From Struthio camelus (lineage: Eukaryota > Chordata > Aves > Struthioniformes > Struthionidae): DNA of 64,000 nucleotides. The position numbers and the translations under genes are program-made. Below are positions 54,187-64,000 of the stretch, piece after piece. Numbering within the stretch: position 1 is the first letter of the stretch; every line of letters begins with the position of its first letter. The stretch is from the NCBI RefSeq assembly GCF_040807025.1, contig NC_090943.1, positions 139,256,264 to 139,320,263 on the forward strand. The letters run 5' to 3'. The notes beneath the pieces were generated by a model. It was not told the DNA's origin and ran no database searches. It was given only the letters and a program-made list of their open reading frames with translations.

Positions 54187-56093
54187 CAGGGGCAGTGGGG
54201 AGAGGGCGCTAATATACACTGTTTAAACATATGCCCCTCTAATGTGCTATAATTTGCCAGACACCAGGGAAATACTTTTATTCCATTTGCTGGTTAAAAA
54301 GTTGGCAGCACATCTCTGTTCAGAAAACAACTTAATCTAAAGAATTTATACTATAAATATAATTAAAAGAATTTTTATTCTTACAACATTATTTTACACA
54401 GACCATACCTAGAAGCTCTGAAACTGCAGCCTTGAAACAGTTAGTCTGTAACCTTTCATAATCTCTGGAAAAGCTGAACCCTTACTCCTGCAGAACGGCA
54501 AACATAACTGTATCTGTAAAATTTCCATGCAGAAAGCATGATTTTAGAAGTTCTTTTAAAAGACCTACTGTAGTCTTTGAAAAAAAGGATAATTTTCTTT
54601 GGCATATAAGCATGCAAGTATTATATGACATGCATTTTTAAGGTAACTCTATAGGAGCTTCTCTTCCTTTTATCCCTTAAGGATTCTTCTTCCCTCCTAC
54701 CGCATGGACAAAAGTATTTTTGCCTTGCTATCTTTGAATAAGAACCAGAATCTGGCAAAAAAAATCATGTTATGTTTGCAGTCCAGCCGAAACAAGACCT
54801 ATAAAGACTTCAAGCATCGACGACTTGCCTCATACATAGCAGCCTCCCAGAGTTGTCCTAAATCACATCACCACAGTCTGGAACCCCTCCTGCGGCACTA
54901 TTAACAACATGTTCCTTCCATCCCCAGTAACGATCACCCAACTACCTACAGCATATTACTTCTAATAATTTATGACTGAATCCTCTGTAAAGGAGTTGTC
55001 TTCTACAGAGTTTAAAAAAAAAAGAAACTTCCTCTTTTGTATTAAACTGGTCCTTTCAGAATTGTTTCTGCTTTTATCTGGTGTCTAGAAAGGAGGTTAC
55101 TTCACCTAATAGGCAGCAAATGCTCAGGTAGATCTGCCAAAGCCAAGATAGTTACTTTTAAATTAAGGTGGTTGACACCATAATTTTCAGTTCATACTTA
55201 ATTCCATTCTTCCTATTCTTTAACATGTCCCTAGATGCTTTGCTAACCAAACAAATGTGATGACTGAAGAATGATGTAAAAACTTGCAAGCAAGCTTTGA
55301 AATACCTCACTCAGGAAGCACTGCAGTCTGGACCTGGCAAAATAGGGTTTAATAGCAGTCAGAAGAGTCACCCAATAAACAGAATAAATGAAACCACACT
55401 ATTCTCTCTATTGCCAATACTGTACTGCTACTGGCTCCTTAGCTACCAGCTTCAAAGCCAGCCAGAGTATACCTACATTTACTGCAGTGGAGATGTATCA
55501 TAAAAGTGTGAAAATACATTGCTGACTGAGATAATAGACAAAATTTTGCCCTGTGTTTCCTGTCAAATTCCAGTTAATATGTTTAACCTAAACAATTCCA
55601 TCTGCTTCCCTACCTTCCTTCTGGTGCTCCCAAGCTGCAAAAAAGCTACTTTCATGATGAAATCTAAAGATAGAGATATTGCTCTGCAAGCCTTGTCATT
55701 TCCACAGCATGCAAAAAGCTTTGATATTTCCCAAAATCTCAGCAGTTTGTCTTTCAAATGATAGTTCAGTATAAATCCAGCCATCTTCCTTTAGGATTTT
55801 TCTCCCTGACGAACAGAAATGAAAAGCTCCCCATTTAGCATAAGTAGAGCTCTCCTGTATTTCTTCTAAGTCCTCTGGTAAGTAGGGGTAAAGAAGTGCT
55901 GGTTAGGTGCAGACTCATCTGATGAATAGTTATTTTCTGTCACTTCTATACTACATCCCCTGGCACTTTTCAGTGCAGCTGCAATACTGTCGGCTGAATG
56001 AGTGATATCTCAGTGTGAAAGCCTTGCAAACATTACATGAAATAATTGTATTTAATAACACTTATTCCTGCTAAACATGAGAAATATACTTAC

Positions 56094-56210
56094 TGGAGGT
56101 GCTATAAATTTATAAAGAGAAGATCCCCTCAGCGCTAGAAACTTTGGTGTGTACATTCGATCCTGAAGGGAGTCTTGTTCCCTTTCTTCTGTCCAGCCCA
56201 TATAGACTAT
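56094..56210 (-). CDS. SNTG1: SNTG1 internal exon A (start of PH domain)
   Basis: This 117-base, 39-codon exon begins IVYMGW and ends KFIAPP. On the minus strand it follows an acceptor reading tttctgtcag and precedes a strong donor, gtaagtat. The motif EQDSLQDRMYTPKFLALRGS closely matches what I recall of gamma-1-syntrophin, where this stretch opens the PH domain just after the PDZ-PH linker. Gamma-syntrophins are cytoplasmic adaptors of the dystrophin/dystrobrevin complex, mostly in neurons; the PH domain supports membrane or protein docking. The exon is phase 0 at both ends. It joins directly to the exon at 53061-53132. SNTG2 is the alternative, but its recalled sequence fits much less well. 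Identification is by eye. Confidence 0.93.
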
Positions 56211-56670
56211 CTGACAGAAAAATCAATAGTGTTGACAAAATTCTCAGACATTTTCTTCAGATGAATTGCTATATTTCATGCAAGTAAGCTGATGTCTGTC
56301 AAATCTTATATAGCTACAGACCTTGAACCACTGACACAATACAGTTTATTGGCAGTTCACTTATAATCACATAATTATAATCACAGAAGATATACAATTG
56401 TCTGTTATACAGATATTGTATAAAACAGATATTGTCTGTTATAACAATCTGAAAACATGAAAACATCAGAATAAACACTTTTTGTACCAGCAAAAACTGA
56501 AAATAGCTAAAACACGTACTGAGCAGATGTCAAAGGTCTATCATCCCATTGAAAGCTCTCTGAAGCAATGCTACATATTTGCTGACAAATTGCATCAGAG
56601 GAATTTAACGCAAGTGAAGTGTAAGGAACCACTAGGCAGGAATGCAAAATCAAGTCATAGTTAAAAATAT

Positions 56671-56716
56671 TCAGATAGAAGACAGACAGATAGGTAGACA
56701 GATATACAGATAGATG
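56671..56716. repeat. GACA/GATA compound microsatellite
   Basis: Mixed AGAC, AGAT and imperfect units. GATA/GACA repeats are common in vertebrate introns. Confidence 0.85.
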
Positions 56717-59700
56717 GGATTTTACTGCAATAAAAAAGCAAAAATGCTGGAGCACACCAATTTTATACATCTTACCGATCGAGTAAGTTTAGAATTTATT
56801 TTTGTTGTTTACTGTAACAACATACTTCAGTTAAAAAAGTGTACTACTGCATTGAAAATAGTACTGTAATTTTAAAATATTGTTTTAAAAAAGAATGCTG
56901 CATAACTTATATTGTTTTAAAATTTGACAGATCTTTTTCTCAGCACATGTAACACATTTGTAATTGCCACTGTTAGCATATTTAGGCATTTTCTTAAAGT
57001 TGTAATCCCCAGAGAGAAATAGTCTGTCAACCAACGAACCAATCAGCAAACTAGCAAAAGGAAAATCCAAAATCTTACAGCTTCACTTTTGCTATCTTTG
57101 TTAGGGAGGTGAAACAAGAAGGAAAAAAAAAAAACTAAGGTTTTTGAATAAAACTGTTAAATTTTTACATAATGTTATTAATCTAGCTATATCCTCCAAA
57201 TACAAATTCACTATTATGCATTAAACAATCTCACAAATTTTATTTCCAAATCATGGTAGGTACGTTTTTTTCCTCCAAAAATTCATCTTTAGGAGTTTTC
57301 AACTTCTGTACATAGGAATAGGGAACTAACAGTCTGTTTTCAGGCACTCTGTTTTGAGCAGTCTTCATCTACAGCTGAAGTATAATTAGAAAGCCATGGA
57401 CTTTTACCACTACATGCATTTCTTCAGATAGATGTATGAACCAGGACATACTCAAACCCATCTTAAGATAAAATTCACCACCCATCCATCTATCAAATAA
57501 GAGTAACTTTTTATCAAATCCATAAAGAGTAATAGAGCATTAATCACCATATGCCAACTTCTGGAGAACATCATGCAACTCTTGATTTACAATCATGCTA
57601 TTAATAATGAACAAAAATTTTTGTGTGCACTGGTACACTACTGCTATGGAAAATATACCAACTCACATTTCATACTGTGCACAGTGCACCTACAACGAAT
57701 AATGAAATACATTTTTTAAATGCCTTTATGAAACTGGTTTCTACACTTACTAGGTATGGGTCATTCTCTGTCCAATATCCCGACGTATTGTGTATTGAAT
57801 AGTGAAAATATAAGCAAACCAATCTAAGAAAAATAACTGTAATCATATTAATAGTCAAGGAGTTAGTAAGTTTACTGATGGTATAAATGTACCTAAGATT
57901 AATGTTTGTATTGCACGTCTTATCATTGGAAACCTTCTATCTCACATACTTTTAGACGAAGAAGCAAGTTACACAAGTTTATTATTTCATTACTGTTGGG
58001 AAGAGGCTTTTCATCAACTGCTCTTTATAGAATATATATCAAAATAAATGTATTTCTCTGTTGGATCTTACTGCTACACACTTGAAATTCATGTCTTTAT
58101 AAAAACCCTCTATACAAAGTCATACTACTACTCCCCATTATAGTTTAGTGGATACTTTATATTCTACATGCATGCATGCAGAGAGAGGGAGAAGGTCGTT
58201 CCTCTCAGTTACAGTCAAACTTCAACATTTAATTCTATTGCTCAAAACAAACATTAATACTGTAATATAGTCTTGGGTCCAATCAATAACATATATTTAA
58301 GTATTTGCTGGTTTTATTATGGCAGAAATTTGTAAGATTCCAAAAGAAGACAGAGCCATACCACAGTACTCAAAAATTAAATTGAGTGCTTGATGCTTTA
58401 TTGTCATGCAATAAATAAACTGCCATATCCCGTGAAATCTCATCATTTCAGAATGAAAAACAGTCAGAAAGATAACTTTTCAGGTACTATAAGAGACGTT
58501 TCAGATGATTTCATTTGAATGTATATTCAGATTTTCCTCATTTCCGTTATTTTGTGTGTTAATCAATGCAAAAAGAAGTATGGACTCCTAATACTCTGAC
58601 TTAGTAAGAGAAATCTGTAGAGTTTAGTGATGGAGAGGAGGCTACACAGAGAAGTAAAATTCCTATGAAAAACTGTGCACATAAGTTTGGCACATTTTTG
58701 TCTGTGTAACAGATAAAGAATGAACGCTCTCTAGTTTCTAGAAATGGAGACATTTATACTTTAAAATTAATTAAACTAAATTGATTTTGTTCCATCTTTG
58801 ATTTGTTTCATTAAAATTGGACACACAGTAAGACATTACTTTGCCTGATGGTATTTAATATCATTGTAGCACGATAACTAATCTGTGTTCAGCTAGTGTT
58901 TTTTCTTTCACGCATTGTTCATTTCATTTTATAAAGTTTCTACTTCTACTATTCATCAGAATAACACGATAAAGTCACTCATGCTGTGCAGATATATTGA
59001 TATTTCACATTTGATTGCCTTAACACTATAGCAGCCATGAATTTAAGGCACTTGCTCCTTTAGCCATTTCTCCCTTGCCTCTTCAGATCATGAGGAGAAA
59101 TTAGATTGATTTTTCAGTCTGTTGTACTAAGGATTTATTACCAAAAACACATTTCTCTTTCAACCTAAGTACTTACTACTAACATACAGAAGAATTGTTA
59201 TGCAAAGACTATATGATTATAATTAGGAACACTTACAAAGTGGTTTGCATGTGTGTATATATGTATGTGTGGATTAAAATAATATAGGCTAGATTCTGGA
59301 AAAGAGGACAAAATTGAACAAATACTTTATACTTATTTCAATTACATGCTCCTACAATGTTCTCAGTTTATCTAAACACATTTAGCAGATGAAGCTAGAC
59401 AGAATATTATTGTTTTTACCTAATGAACCTGAGAAATTGATTAACATTTTTTACTTGCGAGAAGAAATTGAAGTCTTGAGCCATTTACGTCACTGGTAAA
59501 CATTTTAAAAGCTTCAAGTTTATAGCTTTGACTATAAACAACACAAGAAAATTATTTATTTGGAAAGGGTTCTCTACCTCCCATAATAATAACTCATCTA
59601 CATGTATATAGTGTAATGTGGATGAACATGAAATTTGACTTGTGACATTTGGAACATACAAAGTTTTAATGCTACATATGTAGACCCAGCCCAAAATCTT

Positions 59701-62652
59701 ATTGAATTTCATGAGATCCTGTCTAAAAAGAAATGTTTAAACCATAGACACAAGAAGCATGGAAGTAAATGTTAATCACAAAGTGACTGTGCATGGCATG
59801 ACCATTTATTATACATTTAAAAAAAAAAAAGATAAATAGCTTTTCAATCTTAAAAAAATTTCTCTGAGCTCTTATAAATAGTGCCAACAAAGGTATGGAA
59901 GATAACTTCCGCTTAAAAGACAATATTTGCAGCCCTGGTAACTTCTAACTTGTCTGCAGCAGCTCATACCTTAAAATCAAATAGTGACACTAAATTAGTT
60001 AATTTAGTGTCTGTTGGTTCAGTAACAAAGATTCAATAAGTTATTACGGTTTATCAGTTAAATCATGTACAATTGAAAAAAATCCATATCTAAATGATAA
60101 ATTAAACTGGACACTCTCTTCAGTCAAAAATCCATATACTCCTAATTTAGTATGTATTTACAGCACACAGACATCCTAGTCCAAGCAGGACAGTATTCCA
60201 TAAATTGTTGCATTTCATAGCAGTCCAACATATTGCTAAAATGTTTTGAATAGCCTTAAAAAAATCCTTTCTGTTTTCAGAGATACTTCTTTAAGGTTTT
60301 AATATCAGTTTTATTTTATTTTATGAACATAGGGAGATAAAAATAAAAGAAAATTTTCTCCAAATGAACTGTAAAATATATGTGATTTCAAACCAGATAG
60401 GCCATTTAAAAATCAGAACAGATGTACTGGCAGCTTTTTATCTTGGAACTCTCTCATTTATACTCATATTCTGTGAAACAGTGCTGTAGGGCAACAGGAT
60501 AAACACGGAGTCGGAAGACAAATGATCATGCCAGACAACATCGGAAAGAATATGATGAGGGATGAGGAACTCAGATAATTCCCTCTACCCTGCTTTTAAT
60601 ATCCTTGTACCTGTCTGATAGTCTCAAAATTCATTATATTCAAATGTTAATAGAAAAGCAAGAAGAACTCACTAAAATGGAACTAAAAATATGATTCTAG
60701 TGCAATCACTGGCAAAGAGCACTTCTAAACTTAAAATATCTAGCAATTTTTTTGCTGGGTCAGATATGGTTTTTGAAGTCAACTGCATAATTCATACGTT
60801 ACAAGTTTGAATGCATGATAGAAAAATTTTGCTCAATTGTAAATATGATTACAATATTACTAGCAGCATTTTTAAGAGTTGTGAAGATCCTAGTAATCTT
60901 TCTAGAAAAAAATATATTTTTCTTTTTTTGATATATGTATATTATTTCTAACTATCTTCCTGACACAGAAAATAAAGTCAACTAAAATCAGACAGTCTGC
61001 ATAAAGAAAACAATATCAAAGAGGAGAAAAATGTCTATCAGTCCATCTTCATGCTCCCTTCCTATCACAGCCAGTGCATTTTATCATTAGACTTTCACAA
61101 CAGACAATACTTATCCATATAAAATACAGGTATGTTTAATTAGGGATTAAGAAATCACTCAAACCTGAAGACTTATTTGCTCATAATCCTAGTTGTGCCA
61201 CAGTAAGGAAAAATCAGGGAAAAGAGTTATTTTATGTACAGTTCAGATAAGATTTAAAACGGTTTAAGCCTCATTTGCTTCATTGCATCTTGTAATAGAC
61301 AAAAATCAGTGATGGTCAGAATTTGCTAGAAAATGCTAGCTCGTCAAAACTGAAATATTTCATAGTACAGGAACAGTTTTGGCAAATACCCCTCTTTGAA
61401 TTTTTTTTTCCTGAAATTCAACATTTAGACATGAAATATGTTTTGTTTGAATTGTGTGTGGATTATTTTCCTCAAAGGATTAGTCAACCTATTTGTATGG
61501 ATTCCCGAAACACTTGAAATATTAGGACTTAAGGACTAGTTTTAATTGAGCCTATAGTAATGTTCAACCTTAGAAATAAAGAAAAGGAAATGCAGTTATT
61601 TTTTTCAGAATTCTGCAAATTTCTTTTGTGAATAAGATCATTTTTTGTTGTTCAGTAATTAATAAACCTCATGTGAAGACTTTCTAAAGCTAGGATTATA
61701 CTTCTGCTTCTCGGTACATATATTAGGTCCGAGGAATATAACTGATGGAGCGTAATCTATCGTCATTAGACAATACCAGCCTATTTTCCTGTCTCACAGA
61801 GTTATTGTCATTTCAGTCTATTTCAATGCTGATATTTTGGTTTGAAAAGTGTATATATAAGGGAGATAAAATTTTACTACTATGAAAAAAAGCATAATAA
61901 GATTATTTTCACCGGATTAATATTTATTTGCTTATAGAAATGTACTGATTTAGAAAAATAAATATTCTCATTTTTTTTCCAAATCATTTTAAAAACATAT
62001 TCTCATACCAGAACGGGCTGATTTTAAAGTTGCAGTGAACAGTATCTTTGCCATAAAGAACACACACCTATTAGTATTTTTCTAGCACTAAAATAATCTC
62101 AGCATGAAATGTGCAATGAAATCTTCCTTTCCTTTGCCATGAGCACACATACTTATTAGAATATTTTTCTATCATGTTTCACAGAGATTTGTCTTTATAA
62201 ACAAGATTTCTCTAATTTTACTTTTTGGAAGATGCTCCCTTTTACCAAATCAGAATCTTCATTTGCTGCTATTTGACACAGAGTTATTCCTTTATCTTGT
62301 TACTGACACAGAAAGAAATTTGGCAGACTGTATAAGTCCTAATCCCAGGTAAATAAATTCATATAAATAAATTCACATCCTTCTTATCTTTTTTGTGAGG
62401 AACATCAAAATAATACTATAATTTCATAGTTCTATAACATTCTCTACTGGTACATAATATTTCTGCCTATGTTTATGAACTGCTTGAAACACCTATATTT
62501 TAAAAGCAATTGGTAGCTCTACAGTTTAGACCAGCTGAAATTAAAAAGCTATTGTCTTTCTAGCAACTTCTACCCCTCAACAGAGGGTAGAAGTTTGGGT
62601 TTGGGCTCCAACAGAACTCTCTGGGTATACTTAGAGCTGCATGTCAGGGAAT

Positions 62653-62675
62653 ACGTGTGTGTGTGCATGTGTGTT
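62653..62675. repeat. GT-rich microsatellite
   Basis: An interrupted (GT)n run, acgtgtgtgtgtgcatgtgt, in the intron upstream of exon A. Confidence 0.85.
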
Positions 62676-63688
62676 TACGCAACTAGTTCTGAATGCATAT
62701 GAATAGCTCACAACCAAGTAAAACATACATAACCAAGTAAAAACACACATAAATTTAACAAAGTAACTGATTTTTTAATCTTATATAAGGCTTTTTTAAA
62801 TTTAACAGGAAATATGACATTCTCTACTCTTTTTGCATTAAAATTTTGAGTGGATTTAGAAAGCACCTTGAATGAAATGCAAGATTTCCTATACTTCAAG
62901 TTTCTTTTCTTCATAGGTGTTATTCACGGTACTATCGTCTACCAAATATTTACTGCCTTGGCCACATAACAAAAAAGAAATGGGAAAAATTACACAGGTA
63001 TAATAACAGAAAGGAATTGCTTTCAAAACAGTGCTCCTCTGTTGTATCTAATCCTTTCCAGCTTACATGTTTTATAACCATCAGGGATAAAGGCCACTTC
63101 CATAGCCTTGAACCATCTACCTGTAGCAGATTATCCAGTCTCTAAGCAGTTCACTTACTCTTAGTGCATGGGAGATAATAAGATTAGACGTTATTGTGAC
63201 ACAGTTTAATTTTCTTACTGGGAAGGACTCATGTCTTCATCTTGTTACCAGACTAAGTCTGAGTATACGTTTTCAGTTTGGTTTTGTCTTGTTCTGTTTT
63301 TTAAACCATCACACAAAAGTTAAGCAAATACACAGAGGTTTTAACCTAAATAGTCCCAGTGAAAGCAGAAAATACTTCTTAGTTAAATAAGATTACTTTA
63401 CCCTAATACTCCAGGTAACTGAAAACTGAAATAACAAAGTGAAAGCAGAGAGTATTTTTGCTCTCTTAGCATATATTACAATCAGAGATAAGATAGCTGT
63501 CAAAGCTAACAAAAATTGCTTGGACCTTGTTATTTCTTCCCGGTTAATAGCTAGTAGAGTCAGGTGATGAAACAACATATCTTTGGTGGGATCTAGAGCG
63601 ATCTGCTTTCATTTCAAAAAACTTCCTTTCTTCTTGTAGAGATTTCTTTTGTTTACCTGCCACATAATTCACCTTCAGAGCCATTTAG

Positions 63689-63844
63689 CACACCCCTGAG
63701 CAGGTTCATTTGGCTGCTGAGTTTATCACTGAGGAGAGTCCGTCTCCTGCCATCAAAGAAATTTACAGCCGACCTGACATGTTTCAGACATTCTCTGACA
63801 TTCGCAACAGAGCAGCTCTCAGCAAACTCTTTGATAATGAGCAG
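63689..63844 (+). other. Unidentified exon-like coding segment
   Basis: This stretch is flanked by a possible acceptor (gagccatttag) and a possible donor (CAG followed by gtctca) and holds exactly 52 open codons. The predicted peptide starts HTPEQVHLAAEF, contains ESPSPAIKEIYSRP and DIRNRAALSKLF, and ends DNEQ. It looks more protein-like and is GC-richer than its surroundings. It is on the strand opposite to syntrophin. I do not recognise the family. It could be an exon of a nested gene, a retroposed fragment or chance. The minus strand is also open over much of this stretch, which weakens the case. Confidence 0.35.
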
Positions 63845-64000
63845 GTCTCATATATCCTGGCTAAAAACTCACTATATATCACATTGTCATCATTACCCTT
63901 CCTTTCACTGCTGCACAAATGCAACCTGGAAATGTGGCTTCTACTGGGAAAAAAAAACCCATATACATCTTTAATGTATCATCATAATTGAATGTTTGCC

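Larger units (their letters stand above)
53133..56093 (-). other. SNTG1 intron between exons A and B
   Basis: This intron is 2,961 bases. At its exon B end it starts with the GAAA/A tract that serves as the polypyrimidine tract, followed by an unexplained GC-richer block at about 53.25-53.64 kb. An A15 run lies at 54172-54186. No gene or RNA feature was recognised. Confidence 0.8.
56211..64000 (-). other. SNTG1 intron upstream of exon A (partial)
   Basis: At least 7.8 kb of AT-rich intron runs to the window end. I looked for the next upstream syntrophin exon (the segment ending roughly INRNFPVNQQ in the recalled human protein) and did not find it. Contents are a GACA/GATA microsatellite at about 56671-56716, an alternating CATG run near 58167-58180, a perfect hairpin at 59986-60011, a GT-rich tract near 62653-62675, and an unidentified exon-like segment on the plus strand at 63689-63844. 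Confidence 0.7.

Noticed and set aside
57730..57800. Donor-like signal (taggtatggg / cacttactag) on the minus strand after a short open stretch
   Set aside because: The open stretch (NTSGYWTENDPYLVS) does not match syntrophin and has no supporting acceptor.
1..64000. CRISPR arrays, tRNA genes, rRNA genes, bacterial operons, LTR retroviruses
   Set aside because: I saw no regularly spaced repeats, cloverleaf-like sequence, long terminal repeats or retroviral gag/pol/env frames. The window is vertebrate intron with a LINE.

Overview
This is vertebrate nuclear DNA, most likely from a bird. Two things show it. First, five exons of a gamma-syntrophin gene (best match SNTG1) lie on the minus strand, separated by long AT-rich introns. 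Second, a nearly full-length CR1 LINE sits on the plus strand and ends in the octamer-type tail typical of avian and other sauropsid CR1 elements. There are no operons, CRISPR arrays, rRNA genes or recognisable tRNA genes. Most short open frames in the window are chance frames in AT-rich intron.

Layout in syntrophin transcript order (high to low coordinate): an upstream intron (56211 to the window end); exon A (56094-56210); an intron of about 3.0 kb; exon B (53061-53132); an intron of about 12.5 kb that holds an old CR1 relic near 48.1-48.4 kb; exon C (40448-40600); an intron of about 6.0 kb; exon D (34385-34477); an intron of about 14.8 kb carrying the CR1 element at about 29.75-33.81 kb; exon E (19448-19558); and at least 19.4 kb of downstream intron to the window start. 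The exons join without gaps into 182 codons. From memory of the family, exons A-C encode the PH domain and exons D-E begin the syntrophin-unique C-terminal region. The PDZ-encoding exons and the terminal exon were not found and probably lie outside the window.

The CR1 copy lies antisense to the host gene. It keeps a TATA-containing GC-rich 5' region, an intact 356-codon ORF1 with a zinc-ribbon-like N-terminus and an SGNH/GDSL esterase domain, and a 3' tail. Its ORF2 (endonuclease plus reverse transcriptase) is broken by an in-frame stop, two apparent internal deletions, two frameshifts and a changed reverse-transcriptase active-site residue, so the copy cannot make its own reverse transcriptase.

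I found no clear new biological system. The items most worth checking are an unidentified exon-like segment at the window end (63689-63844, plus strand), a possible coding remnant at 50.2-50.9 kb, a GAAA microsatellite that forms the polypyrimidine tract of exon B, and the contrast between intact ORF1 and broken ORF2 in the CR1 copy. Gene identification is by eye and memory; no database search was run.
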